From positions 620,001-684,000 of the forward strand of contig JAXGMV010000001.1 in assembly GCA_040768445.1 (NCBI GenBank): 64,000 nt of DNA, in the 5' to 3' direction. This stretch comes from JAXGMV01 sp040768445 (lineage in GTDB: Bacteria; Chloroflexota; Anaerolineae; Anaerolineales; Anaerolineaceae). Below, piece by piece: positions 34,655 to 43,504 of the stretch (position 1 is the first letter of the stretch; the number at the start of each line of letters is the position of its first letter). The notes below the pieces were generated by a model. That model did no database searches, had not been told where the DNA came from, and saw nothing but the letters and a program-made list of their open reading frames with translations. The translations under genes and the position numbers were made by a program.

Positions 34655-35089
34655 TCAGCGTTGTTCTGAATCATCCATCAGTAAACCCATGGATGCTGCC
34701 CGCTCCACGGACTGAGCCAGCGTTTCAGCACCGAGCCGCTTTTTCAGGTTGGCTATGTGCATGGCTGTGGTGTTGGGGTGCAGTCCCAGCTGGCGGGCAA
34801 TCTGCTTGGCTGTCATTCCTCGCACAATACACTGCAGTACCTGCAGCTGGCGCCGGGTCAGGCGTACCGGTGACTGCAGAGTGGAAGCCCTGCCAGCCGG
34901 GATCACGGCCAGGATGCGAGCGGTCAGGTAAACGGCTTTCAGGCCGGCATGGTCAGCGTTATGGGCAGGCAGGTCTACAGGTGGCTGCCACCTGCCGCTG
35001 TTTATTGCCTGCACCAGCTGTGTCGCCGGCAGGTTGGAATCAATCACCAGCATGGTTTGTTCATCAGGAAGGAAAAGGATGCGTGTCAT
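34655..35089 (-). CDS. LuxR-type helix-turn-helix response regulator-like protein
   Basis: A 144-residue protein. The C-terminal ~65 residues form a LuxR/FixJ helix-turn-helix: LTRRQLQVLQCIVRGMTAKQ, then RQLGLHPNTTAMHIANLKKRLGA. The N-terminal ~75 residues have no Asp phosphorylation pocket that I can see and are too short for a full receiver domain. It is convergent with the methyltransferase. The target genes are not identified; the kamA promoter region lies directly upstream, divergent. Confidence 0.78.
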   Translation of the reverse strand: MTRILFLPDEQTMLVIDSNLPATQLVQAINSGRWQPPVDLPAHNADHAGLKAVYLTARILAVIPAGRASTLQSPVRLTRRQLQVLQCIVRGMTAKQIARQLGLHPNTTAMHIANLKKRLGAETLAQSVERAASMGLLMDDSEQR

Positions 35090-35414
35090 TTCAGGGTATC
35101 GGTCTCGTCAATGGTTAAAGGTTAAAATTAATAGAACATATTTACTATTTATTATCACCCATTTTTTGGCGCTGTCAAGAGATTCACACACCCAATCTCC
35201 TTTTCAACATTCCATCTACAGCGGTTGACCGCCTGACCGAATCAATCTAAAATTAAGGCATGAACGCTAATCTCCTGCTTGCCAGCTTTGCCGGCTTTTT
35301 CAGGCCTGACCACGATCCGCCCTACCAGTGTTGATAACTCCCTGCAAACGAGCAATTACAGCTCACCTTTTGGTCAAATAATTATTTGTCATCACCACTG
35401 GAGTAAAATTTAAA
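35090..35414. other. Divergent intergenic region between LuxR-type regulator and KamA-family gene
   Basis: 325 bases. It is AT-rich near 35120-35170. A 24-codon open frame at 35260-35334 (Met Asn Ala Asn Leu Leu Leu...) has no properly spaced ribosome-binding site and is not called. TGGAG stands before the kamA ATG. I see no clear sigma70 pair or inverted operator. The region could hold the operator for the divergent regulator. Confidence 0.4.
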
Positions 35415-36764
35415 ATGTCACCCGTACCTTTTCCCTCAAAACGAGCCCAATTTTTCAAAGACGCTCCCGATGAAAAATGGAACGACTGGCGCTGGCAGCT
35501 CACCAACCGCCTGAACACCGTTGAAGAAATTGGGCAAATACTAACCCTGACCGACAGCGAAAAGAAAGCCCTCTCATCACAGGGCTTGTTCAGGGTGGAT
35601 GTTACCCCTTATTTCATCTCCCTGATCAACCCCGATGACCCGGATGACCCGATCCGCAAGCAGATGATTCCGCTGGCAGACGAAATGGTGCCCTTTACCG
35701 GCATGATGGAAGATTCGCTGGCAGAAGACCAGCACTCGCCCGTGCCCGGGCTGGTACACCGTTACCCCGACCGGGTGTTGATGCTGGTTACCACGCAGTG
35801 TGCCTCATACTGCCGTTATTGCACCCGCGCACGTATCGTCGGTGACCCCAGTGCCACCTTCTCACCGCAGGAATTTGACCTGCAGATCGAGTACCTGAAG
35901 AACACCCCGCAGGTGCGCGACGTCCTGCTCTCCGGCGGTGACCCGCTCACCCTGTCGCCAAAACTGCTCGAAAGCTTGATCAAGCGCCTGCGTGAGATCC
36001 CCCACATCGAGATCATCCGTATCGGCAGCCGTGTACCGGTCTTCATGCCCATGCGCGTCACCGACGAGCTGTGCGACATGCTGCAGAAGTACCATCCCCT
36101 GTGGCTCAATATTCACGTCAACCATCCCAATGAAATCACTGCCGAGCTCGAACAGGCCTGCGACAAGCTCAGCCGTGCCGGCATCCCGCTCGGCAACCAG
36201 AGCGTCCTGCTGGCTGGCGTCAACGACTGTGTGCACATCCAGCGCAAGCTGGTGCAGGACCTGGTGCGCATCCGTGTGCGCCCGTATTACCTCTACCAGT
36301 GCGACCTGGTGGACGGTGTCGGACACTTCCGCACGCCGGTTGCCAAGGGCATTGAGATCATTGAGGGACTGCGCGGTCACACCTCCGGCTACTCGGTGCC
36401 CACCTACGTGGTGGATGCCCCAGGCGGCGGCGGCAAAATCCCGCTGATGCCCAATTACCAGATCAGCATGTCAGATCACAAGATCGTCCTGCGCAACTAC
36501 GAGGGCTACATCACCACCTACGAAGAACCCATCACCTACCAGCCGCATGACCCTGCTACCTGCCCATACTGCCAGTCCAAGAAGCTCGAACCAGGTCAAT
36601 CCGGCGTACACGGTTTGCTGGACGGCGAAGATATGTTCATTAAGCCGGCAGGCTTTGACCAGCTGCACACCCGCGGCGGCGCTCAGCACCGCCTGCGTGC
36701 CGATAATAAGAAATGGAAGCCGCTGGGCATTGGTTCCGGCGCTGAGGAGAAACCCTCTGAATAA
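35415..36764 (+). CDS. kamA: Lysine 2,3-aminomutase (KamA/YodO) family radical SAM enzyme
   Basis: A 449-residue protein. The radical SAM cluster motif CASYCRYCTRARIVGD is at ~128-143. The SGGDPL motif (~176-181), and C-terminal Lys in the YVVDAPGGGGKIPL loop (~334-347), which holds PLP in this family, are both present. The N-terminal WNDWRWQLTNRL (~22-33) is typical of KamA. The reaction is PLP- and SAM-dependent conversion of L-lysine to L-beta-lysine; some relatives use glutamate, or act in other roles. No beta-lysine acetyltransferase gene (ablB) is next to it, so osmolyte synthesis is not supported by context. GAGGAG near its 3' end probably serves the FkbM gene. Confidence 0.88.
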   Translation: MSPVPFPSKRAQFFKDAPDEKWNDWRWQLTNRLNTVEEIGQILTLTDSEKKALSSQGLFRVDVTPYFISLINPDDPDDPIRKQMIPLADEMVPFTGMMEDSLAEDQHSPVPGLVHRYPDRVLMLVTTQCASYCRYCTRARIVGDPSATFSPQEFDLQIEYLKNTPQVRDVLLSGGDPLTLSPKLLESLIKRLREIPHIEIIRIGSRVPVFMPMRVTDELCDMLQKYHPLWLNIHVNHPNEITAELEQACDKLSRAGIPLGNQSVLLAGVNDCVHIQRKLVQDLVRIRVRPYYLYQCDLVDGVGHFRTPVAKGIEIIEGLRGHTSGYSVPTYVVDAPGGGGKIPLMPNYQISMSDHKIVLRNYEGYITTYEEPITYQPHDPATCPYCQSKKLEPGQSGVHGLLDGEDMFIKPAGFDQLHTRGGAQHRLRADNKKWKPLGIGSGAEEKPSE

Positions 36765-36774
36765 GCAGTCACCC

Positions 36775-37620
36775 GTGCTCAAACTGGCAGCCAGCGCAGC
36801 CCGCTGGCTGCCAGTGCCTGTCAAACGGTTGATCTACAAGTTCAAGCCACTGGCGAAGCTGCTGCGTGGTCTGCTCAACCAGTCCGCTCCGCAGGGACAG
36901 GTAAAGGTCACTGTGGCAGCCGGCAGCCTGCAGGGTTGGGAGCTGTTTCTGGACCTGAAGCTCGAGAAAGATTACTGGCTGGGCACCTACGAGACCGACC
37001 TGCAGCAGGCGGTTGAGCAGTTTGTCAAACCTGGCAGTACCGTCTATGACCTGGGCGCCAACATTGGCTATGTCTCCCTGCTGCTGTCAAAAGCCGCCGG
37101 TGAAAACGGAGCAGTGATCGCTGTTGAAGCACTGCCGGCCAACTTTGAACGTCTTGAACTAAACACCACGCTCAATCAGCCGCACGCCCGGGTCACCTGT
37201 CTCAACGCCGCAGTCACTGACAAAGCCGGCCCGGTCGAGTTCCTGGTGCATAACTCCACCAGCATGGGCAAGGCGCTCGGCTCTGCCGGCAGGCATGAGC
37301 AGTACGGCCAGGTTATCACCGTGCCGGGCGTGACGCTTGACGACCTGGTGTTCGAGCAAGCCTATCCCGCGCCGGATGTGATCAAGATGGACATCGAGGG
37401 CGGTGAGGTTCTGGCAATTCAAGGCATGCGACAGGTGCTGGTAGAGTATCACCCGTTGATGATGATTGAACTGCACGGCGAAGAAGCTGCTGACGCAGTC
37501 TACACCGCCCTGGCAGATGCCGGCTATGACATGCGTTTGATGAAAACTGGTTACCCATCTGTGCGCTCTCGGGCTGAATTAGATTGGAAAACCTACCTCC
37601 TGGCACTACCCCCACAGTAA
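36775..37620 (+). CDS. FkbM-family SAM-dependent methyltransferase
   Basis: About 281 residues. Motif I is VYDLGANIGYVSLLLSK (~94-110 of this frame) and AVEALPANFERL follows. The FkbM-specific VTLDDLV...PDVIKMDIEGGE block (~193-217), and the late MMIELHG strand, are all present. These enzymes O-methylate sugars or other small molecules. The start is uncertain. GTG at 36775 has no ribosome-binding site, while CTG at 36757 has GAGGAG 7 bases before it and would overlap the kamA stop by 8 bases. The frame is open much further upstream, but those codons are a shadow of kamA. Confidence 0.83.
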   Translation: MLKLAASAARWLPVPVKRLIYKFKPLAKLLRGLLNQSAPQGQVKVTVAAGSLQGWELFLDLKLEKDYWLGTYETDLQQAVEQFVKPGSTVYDLGANIGYVSLLLSKAAGENGAVIAVEALPANFERLELNTTLNQPHARVTCLNAAVTDKAGPVEFLVHNSTSMGKALGSAGRHEQYGQVITVPGVTLDDLVFEQAYPAPDVIKMDIEGGEVLAIQGMRQVLVEYHPLMMIELHGEEAADAVYTALADAGYDMRLMKTGYPSVRSRAELDWKTYLLALPPQ

Positions 37621-37701
37621 AAGATAATCCATAATTAAACTGAAACTGCAGCAGGCATGTGTCCTGCTGTGAAATCTACTGGATTGAGAGCCGGAGGAAG
37701 C

Positions 37702-38661
37702 ATGCATTATCGAAGATTGGGACGCACCGGATTAAAAGTGAGTGAACTGTCGCTTGGCACCTGGGTCACCTTTGGCCGGCAGGTGGACGACAGCATGGCG
37801 CATGAGTTGGTGCATGCCGCCTATGACCACGGTATCAACTATTTTGACTGCGCCGATATGTATGCCGCCGGCGAGGCCGAAAGGCTGTTGGGAAACGCCG
37901 TCCAGGGCTTGCCGCGTACCGCATTATTACTCTCGAGCAAAGCCTTCTGGCCAAGCATGCCCGGCATCAACGGGCGCGGCCTGTCGCGCAAACACCTGAC
38001 CGAGTCCCTGCATGCCTCGCTCAAGCGCCTCAACACCGATTACCTCGACCTGTACTTCTGCCACCGCTACGACCCCGACACGCCCATCGAAGAGGTAGTA
38101 CGCACCATGGAAACCTTCATCCAGCAGGGCAAGATTCTGTACTGGGGTACTTCAGAATGGGACCCTGCGCAGATTACGCGCGCCTACGGCATTGCCCGCC
38201 AGCTGCTGATGACCCCGCCCGCCGTGGAACAGCCGCAGTACAACCTGTTTTCACGCAAGCGGCTTGAGATTGACCTTGACCCGTTGGTGAAGGATTTCGG
38301 CATCGGCTTGATGACCTGGAGTCCGCTGTATTACGGCCTGCTATCGGGCAAATACAATGACGGCGTACCGGAGGGCAGCCGCGCTTCCATGAAAGACATG
38401 CACTGGCTGAGCGACCACATAACCATCGAACGTCTAAACCAGGTGCGTCACCTGACGGCGCTGGCACGTGAACTGGACCTGACCACCGCCCAACTGGCGC
38501 TGGCATGGATCCTGCGCCGCAAGGAAATCAACAGTGTCATCATGGGTGCCTCACGCCCTGAACAGCTGGATGAAAACCTGCTGGCGGCTGACGCCGAGGA
38601 TATATTGAGCGAGGAAGTGCTCGATACCATCGAAGGAATTATGGAAAACCTGCCCGAATAA
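37702..38661 (+). CDS. Aldo/keto reductase, potassium-channel beta-subunit-like group
   Basis: A 319-residue AKR barrel. The motif NYFDCADMYAAGEAE (~47-61) carries Asp and Tyr, SSKAFWPS (~75-82) carries Lys, and LYFCHRYDPDTP (~109-120) carries the His. The GTSEW strand (~148-152), and RRKEINSVIMGASRPEQLDEN (~272-292) for cofactor binding, complete it. This group is close to Kv-beta/YghZ-like reductases and uses NADP(H). GGAGGAAGC precedes the ATG at 37702. It is not closely similar to the AKR at 22512. Confidence 0.9.
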   Translation: MHYRRLGRTGLKVSELSLGTWVTFGRQVDDSMAHELVHAAYDHGINYFDCADMYAAGEAERLLGNAVQGLPRTALLLSSKAFWPSMPGINGRGLSRKHLTESLHASLKRLNTDYLDLYFCHRYDPDTPIEEVVRTMETFIQQGKILYWGTSEWDPAQITRAYGIARQLLMTPPAVEQPQYNLFSRKRLEIDLDPLVKDFGIGLMTWSPLYYGLLSGKYNDGVPEGSRASMKDMHWLSDHITIERLNQVRHLTALARELDLTTAQLALAWILRRKEINSVIMGASRPEQLDENLLAADAEDILSEEVLDTIEGIMENLPE

Positions 38662-38710
38662 AAGATCGAGCAGGCTGATATTTTCAAAGGCACCCGTAGA
38701 ATAATATCTT

Positions 38711-39175
38711 TCAGGTGATGCGCAGCCGACGCACGAACAGGTTGAGATCCCGCCCCAACGTGATGCCGGTGTTGAACACCAGCCCCATAAGCCCGATGGA
38801 TGCAGCCAGTGCCGCACCGGTCAGAGTCAGTAGCTGGGTCACCAGCAGTGAACTGCCCCATCCCAGCAGTATCAGCCAGGATTGCTTTCCCATTACACGG
38901 TTACCCTCCCTGTACAGCCGCGTGCTCATTGCCAGCAGCAGCCCAATGATGCCCCCCAGGCTGATCATCACCAGTGCGATCGAAATACGCAGCTCCGCCC
39001 CGCTGATTATCCAGTACACTCCCAGCAGCAGCAAGCTAAAGAAGACGGAAAATATCGGGGACAGGATACTGACAGCCCGCGGCTTGCGGAAGGTGAACAG
39101 CATCAGCAACACCAGCAGCGCTGTCACCACCAGGCTGACCGTGTGTATCAAAGTGGAAAGAGTGATCTCAATCAT
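38711..39175 (-). CDS. Four-helix membrane protein, last gene of secreted Cys-rich protein operon
   Basis: A 154-residue protein with four hydrophobic helices (~7-27, ~38-58, ~65-83, ~96-130) joined by short basic loops. No motif is recognised. Its ATG overlaps the stop codon of the zinc-ribbon gene (ATGA), so it is translationally coupled and belongs to the 43.2-38.7 kb operon. It may be the membrane part of whatever the operon builds. Confidence 0.6.
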   Translation of the reverse strand: MIEITLSTLIHTVSLVVTALLVLLMLFTFRKPRAVSILSPIFSVFFSLLLLGVYWIISGAELRISIALVMISLGGIIGLLLAMSTRLYREGNRVMGKQSWLILLGWGSSLLVTQLLTLTGAALAASIGLMGLVFNTGITLGRDLNLFVRRLRIT

Positions 39176-40062
39176 TTTTCTACCCTCAAATTTTTTATGG
39201 CCAGGGGGTAACCACAGCGGTTGCAGTACACACTGCCGGGTGGATTGTCAGCAGAACAATTCGGGCAGGTGATACCCTCGACCTGCACCGCCTCAAGGCT
39301 CCATGCCGGCGGCTCCCATGGCGCTGAAGGCAGTTCAGGCAGCATTCCCAGGTGAAACACCAGAAATTCCCATAGACGCTCTGTCGCCTCTTCGTCTGCC
39401 AGGTCAACTGGCGGCGGCAGTTTCGCCCCGCAGTAAGGGCAGTGCAGTTCGTCCTTGACCTGCTTGCCGCACGATGGACAGGCACGGTCAGTCAGTGGAG
39501 CTGTCAGCAGTTCACCCTCTGCTGGTTTATGGCTTGCTCGCTTCCATTCCCCTTCCTCAAACACATACCAGCTGCGGCTGTTAACCCCCACAGTCCACGG
39601 CCGGCCCTGGCTGTCCACCAAAAAATGCGCCACCAGCATGGCAAGCTCATCCTCCAGGCTGATGTCACCCTGGAAATAGGACTCATCAATGGACTCAACT
39701 ACTTCCAGCAGCACAGACGGGGCAGGGCGCTTGACCAGCGGCGCCGCCAGCCGCGCTTCTTTTTCGTAGATCAGTGCCTGAATTTCATCAGCCGAGAGCG
39801 ACTCGAACACCTGCAGGTCAGCCGGTCCTTCCAGCCTTGCCGGTGGGCGCTTGCCGGTTCTCCAGGTGCCGTCACTGAACAGGTGCCATTCACCGCTGCG
39901 ACCGTCAAACGCCCAGTACCTGCCGTTACCGTCCCGCAGTACAAAACGGTTCAGGTGGGTATTCAGCTCATGCAGGTTGATCATTCCCCTGCCGTACTGC
40001 TCGGCCGTCTCAGCCGCGCTGGCTTCCACCAATCGGGTATCGTAATAGCGCAGGTTTATCAT
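39172..40062 (-). CDS. Zinc-ribbon protein with two Trp-rich YW...W repeats
   Basis: A 296-residue protein predicted to be cytoplasmic. It contains two copies of a short aromatic module: a hydrophobic strand, DGxGRxW, ~5 residues, then W-x-x-F-x-x-G-x-W. One is at ~41-70 (FVLRDGNGRYWAF...WHLFSDGTW), the other at ~147-175 (FLVDSQGRPWTV...WYVFEEGEW). Two zinc ribbons follow, CPSCGKQVKDELHCPYCG (~194-211) and CPNCSADNPPGSVYCNRCG (~266-284). No enzyme motif is seen. The repeats may bind peptides or lipids at the membrane face; that is a guess. It lies 21 bases after the 500-residue secreted gene. Confidence 0.65.
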   Translation of the reverse strand: MINLRYYDTRLVEASAAETAEQYGRGMINLHELNTHLNRFVLRDGNGRYWAFDGRSGEWHLFSDGTWRTGKRPPARLEGPADLQVFESLSADEIQALIYEKEARLAAPLVKRPAPSVLLEVVESIDESYFQGDISLEDELAMLVAHFLVDSQGRPWTVGVNSRSWYVFEEGEWKRASHKPAEGELLTAPLTDRACPSCGKQVKDELHCPYCGAKLPPPVDLADEEATERLWEFLVFHLGMLPELPSAPWEPPAWSLEAVQVEGITCPNCSADNPPGSVYCNRCGYPLAIKNLRVEK

Positions 40063-40083
40063 TGTTAATCACTCCTTGTCCAC

Positions 40084-41586
40084 TCACCTTGTCCGTAAGC
40101 CTGGTGTGTTCCCTTTTTTTTGCAAATGCTCACCCAGCGACTGGAGCACGGTCACCCGCCGCCGGTGGGCAAAATCACCTTCAACTTGATGGGTGTGTAC
40201 CTGGTCTTCCAGTTTCAGCTGCTTTTCCAACGACTGCCCTATCTTCTTGCTCAAACTTTCCAAGGTTTTCCTCTTCTCTTGGTAATCTGACACAGCACTG
40301 TAAGTTTTCTCACCATAATCATAAAGTTTGCCAATAACGGGATTTCCTTTAAATAAACGCTTAAGACCCGAAGTAAGTATTGTTTTCGAAACACCACCTG
40401 GCGGTATTTTTAGCCCGAGGGGTTTTAGAAGCACCTCTTTTACATCCTTCTCTGAAATGCCGGATTCGTTAACATAATGTTTGGTTAGTATTACTTTAAT
40501 GGCATTCTTTACCGCAAGATATACGTAGCTGATGCCCATCTTTTTCAATAAAGACTTTTCACCTATATTTACCCAGGGATTCAAATCTAAAGCTGGTTTA
40601 AACACTGTAAGGTCGATAACATCTATACAAGCGTTAGACGTCATAATATTGATAAGTACTTCGAATTGAGCCTGCAGCAAACGAACTTGTTCCGTAACTG
40701 TCTTAAGTTCCTTCTTGTCTTTCTCCAGCTCCACCCGGTGCATTTTTTCCTTTTCAAGGAACTGACTGACAAGCTCGCGCAGGCGTGTTTCACGTAAATC
40801 CAACTCCGGCGTCTCTGCTGCCTCTCTGGTTCCCGTATCCTTGCCTTCAACTGCATCCTTATCAACCACAGCAGCATCTTTCTGACCTTGTTCAACAGTT
40901 TTCTGAGCTGCTTCAATGCTTCTATCCTGCTGGAGGTTGACGGCTTCCATAATTTTGTCCAGCTTAATCCCGGCTGCCAGCTGTGCCGCAATCCAGGAAG
41001 CCAGCAGTGCTGCAGTGGCTGCCGCGGCTACTGCGGCATCACGGGAATTCAAATCCGGGTTATCCGAACCTGCCAGGAATTCTTCCAGGTTTTTGATCAG
41101 TTCATCCGCGGTGATTTCCACTGCATCTTCACCTGTATTTTCATCGCTGCTGTCAGGTTCAGGCTTCTGCGCTTCGGTTTCCGGTACTGGTTGTGCCGGT
41201 TGGGCAGGACTGAGGCTGACACCCCCGGTGGGATCTGAATCTGGTGTCGTACCAGCCGGGCATTGGTTCGGTGAGGTAACACATGCAACCAGCTCACCTA
41301 TTGGGCAGTGCGGTCCGCATAAAGTTGTATCAAAGCCAGGGTCAATGGGCTTACCGCAGCCATAATACCCATCATTGCAAATGCAGCGTTGTGTACTGCC
41401 ATAATGCATATTGCCGCTTGTCGGGCATTTATCCTGCACGCAGCCCACACCAGACATGTGCTTAAAATGAAAACCTGGCGGACATGGCACCTGTGCCTGT
41501 GCCGGCTCAATCTGGCTGACCAAGGTTATCACGGCTAAAGCCAGCGCTGTCAGCAGCAGGGACAGGCAACTATTTCTTCGCACCAT
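40084..41586 (-). CDS. Secreted ten-cysteine protein with Ala-rich and coiled-coil regions (paralogue A)
   Basis: A 500-residue protein. ATG at 41586 has AGGAGG about 8 bases upstream. Signal peptide ~1-31 ends in AQAQ. Then comes a Cys-rich module (~35-110) with ten Cys in the same spacing as paralogue B: CPPGFHF...GxGCVQDxC...CxCNxGY. An acidic Pro-rich linker follows (~115-160). The next block, FLAGSDNPDLNSRDAAVAAA plus ATAALLASWIAAQLAAG (~170-206), is nearly the same in B. The C-terminal ~270 residues are charged coiled coil. Function unknown. The Ala-rich segment could insert in a membrane. Base use in the C-terminal part is AT-richer than in neighbours. Confidence 0.68.
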   Translation of the reverse strand: MVRRNSCLSLLLTALALAVITLVSQIEPAQAQVPCPPGFHFKHMSGVGCVQDKCPTSGNMHYGSTQRCICNDGYYGCGKPIDPGFDTTLCGPHCPIGELVACVTSPNQCPAGTTPDSDPTGGVSLSPAQPAQPVPETEAQKPEPDSSDENTGEDAVEITADELIKNLEEFLAGSDNPDLNSRDAAVAAAATAALLASWIAAQLAAGIKLDKIMEAVNLQQDRSIEAAQKTVEQGQKDAAVVDKDAVEGKDTGTREAAETPELDLRETRLRELVSQFLEKEKMHRVELEKDKKELKTVTEQVRLLQAQFEVLINIMTSNACIDVIDLTVFKPALDLNPWVNIGEKSLLKKMGISYVYLAVKNAIKVILTKHYVNESGISEKDVKEVLLKPLGLKIPPGGVSKTILTSGLKRLFKGNPVIGKLYDYGEKTYSAVSDYQEKRKTLESLSKKIGQSLEKQLKLEDQVHTHQVEGDFAHRRRVTVLQSLGEHLQKKGNTPGLRTR

Positions 41587-41598
41587 CAAGCAACCCTC

Positions 41599-43185
41599 CT
41601 AATTCTTTGGTATACCCGGTGTGTGCTTGCGGCTGCGCAGGTACTCAGCCAGCGCCTCCTCGGCTTTATTACGGTCATATTCCGCGTTTTTGATGTCCAC
41701 ATAGCGGTCGTGGATCTTTGTCTCAAGGTCCAACTGCTTAGAAAATTGTTCCTTTTTCTGCTGCAGTATCGCGTCAATATTGCGGGAATGATCCTGGTTT
41801 TCCTTCACCATCTCATAAATTTGCTCAAAATAATCATAGCCTTTACTGGCCAGTTTACCGACAAAAGGTACATGTTTTACTATATTCATCACAATCTCTT
41901 TGAAAGCACCACCCGGCAGGCGTTTGTTGCCGCCAACCGGTTTTCTGAGCAAGTCGCGAAACTCCTCAGGTGTCAGGTCCTGCGCGGAAGCTGTCTTTTT
42001 CAGCAACTCCTTTATCAGATCTTTACGGTAAGCATCAAAGACATCCTGTTGGAATTTTTTATAGACAAAATCCTTGTAGGTATCGGGTCCAACCAGCTCG
42101 GGTTTTAACAGCTCGGCCGAATCTATAACTATACCAGCCTGAGCCATGGTTACAATATCCTCTATTGCCATAATGACCGTGTCCCCAACCTCAATTATCC
42201 CATCGGTACAACGCGCGATATTCTCAGCGTCAAATGCGCTGCCCAGCTTGCGCACAGTGTCAGAAACCGACTTGTGTTCAATTTCTAATTGCTTCTTGGC
42301 CTGTTCGTTTTCTTTTTCCATCTGCTGATATTTCTCTATCTCTTTACGCAGCTTAATTTCCTTTGCGTCCTTCGGCGGTAGAGGTTCTTTCTTGTCATGT
42401 AGTGTGCTGGCTGGATCCTTCTGCGGCATTGATTTTTTCTGTTCAGGCAGGCTGGTTGGCGGCGCACCAGGTACTTTTGTCGGCGCATCCTTCTTTACAG
42501 TCACAGGCTTGCCGCTGCCCGGCGCCGGGACGCTTTTGGTGTTATCTCCACCCCGTACCATCTCGATTGCTTTCTTTAAGTCATCTAAGTTTGTCCCGGC
42601 CGCCAGCTGGGCTGCCATCCAGGACGCCATCACTGCGGCTGCGGCAGCTGCCGCCACGGCAGCATCGCGCGACTTCAAATCGGGGTTGTCCGATCCTGCC
42701 AGGAATTTTGACAGGTCTTTCGCCAGGTCTTTGGCTGTTGACGTTGTACCTTCTGACGTGGATTTTTCTTCCACTTTTTCATCGGTTTCAACTGGAGCTT
42801 CTTCTTCTGTGACTGCCACAATTGTGCTGGTATTGGCAGGCTCCTCACCCGGGCAGGTTGAAAGGTAGCTGACACAGGTGGTCAGCCTCGATGCCGGGCA
42901 GAACGGGAAACAGGCTGCCGGGTCATAACCGGGTTCGTTAATCGGTTCAAAACAAGGGCTGTATCCCTCATTACAGGTGCAGTGGCCGGTTGAGTCAAAA
43001 TGTGATTCTGGAATAATACCGCAGTCGTCCTGCACGCAGCCCGTGCCTGAAAGGCGGTCAAAGTGAAAGCCGGGCGGGCATTCCACCTGCGCCTGTGCCG
43101 GCTCAGCGCTGCTCAGCAGCCAGGCAGCGGCGGCAAGTAGAACCACAGCCACCATAAACAGTGCCCGATGGAAGCCTTCCTTCAA
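41599..43185 (-). CDS. Secreted ten-cysteine protein with Ala-rich and coiled-coil regions (paralogue B)
   Basis: A 528-residue protein with a TTG start at 43185, supported by GGGAGG 5 bases upstream. Signal peptide ~1-32 (AQAQ end). Ten-Cys module ~36-111: C36, C50, C55, C69, C71, C78, C92, C96, C104, C111. An acidic linker and a FLAGSDNPDLKSRDAAVAAA core (~161-198) with a following Trp-containing Ala helix come next. Then a Lys/Pro-rich linker and a long coiled coil with a middle hydrophobic stretch (~330-360). It is paralogous to the next gene, 12 bases away. The Cys module is EGF-like in look but matches no domain I can name. It is the first gene of the operon behind a strong promoter. 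Confidence 0.68.
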   Translation of the reverse strand: MKEGFHRALFMVAVVLLAAAAWLLSSAEPAQAQVECPPGFHFDRLSGTGCVQDDCGIIPESHFDSTGHCTCNEGYSPCFEPINEPGYDPAACFPFCPASRLTTCVSYLSTCPGEEPANTSTIVAVTEEEAPVETDEKVEEKSTSEGTTSTAKDLAKDLSKFLAGSDNPDLKSRDAAVAAAAAAAVMASWMAAQLAAGTNLDDLKKAIEMVRGGDNTKSVPAPGSGKPVTVKKDAPTKVPGAPPTSLPEQKKSMPQKDPASTLHDKKEPLPPKDAKEIKLRKEIEKYQQMEKENEQAKKQLEIEHKSVSDTVRKLGSAFDAENIARCTDGIIEVGDTVIMAIEDIVTMAQAGIVIDSAELLKPELVGPDTYKDFVYKKFQQDVFDAYRKDLIKELLKKTASAQDLTPEEFRDLLRKPVGGNKRLPGGAFKEIVMNIVKHVPFVGKLASKGYDYFEQIYEMVKENQDHSRNIDAILQQKKEQFSKQLDLETKIHDRYVDIKNAEYDRNKAEEALAEYLRSRKHTPGIPKN

Positions 43186-43378
43186 AGCAGCCTCCCGCTA
43201 ACCCTTCTGAACCGGCAGTAACTTATGCAGTCTAATGAAGAGAAACCTTATTACAACGAGTCCGCTCGCAATGTGCTTTCTGTCATGCTTGGCATTGAAT
43301 TGGGATTGTGTGCAGCCGGGGGCATTGCCCGGGGTCAGTAAACACAGACGACAACAGTATCCTGATCCCGATACTTTT

Positions 43379-43406
43379 ATTATGACAGAATCAAACTGGA
43401 TGTCAA
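43379..43406 (-). promoter_or_regulatory. Strong promoter for the secreted Cys-rich operon
   Basis: Minus-strand perfect TTGACA (43406-43401), 16-base spacer, CATAAT (43384-43379). An overlapping TAATAA gives 18-base spacing. The predicted start lies ~185 bases before the first gene, leaving an unusually long 5' leader (about 43186-43372). I found no hairpin with T run or short ORF with a ribosome-binding site in that leader. Confidence 0.65.
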
Positions 43407-43436
43407 TCAGTAAAATCGGCACCAAAACGTGTATAT

Positions 43437-43465
43437 TTGAAAATCATTTTGGTGTAAACTGTATT
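43437..43465 (+). promoter_or_regulatory. Candidate promoter for the PPDK regulatory protein gene
   Basis: TTGAAA (43437-43442), 17-base spacer, TGTATT (43460-43465), about 40 bases before the ATG at 43505. It stands back to back with the promoter of the Cys-rich operon. Confidence 0.45.
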
Positions 43466-43504
43466 TAGTTTCCGATCTGTTTCCAACAAGTGACTGGAGT
43501 TTCC

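Noticed and set aside
35260..35334. 24-codon ORF ahead of kamA as a possible leader peptide
   Set aside because: AAGG touches the ATG with one-base spacing and no terminator or pairing stems follow, unlike the rsgA and ABC-F leaders.
43235..43468. 77-codon plus-strand ORF in the divergent region at 43.2-43.5 kb
   Set aside because: It runs through both divergent promoters and shows no domain or plausible translation start.
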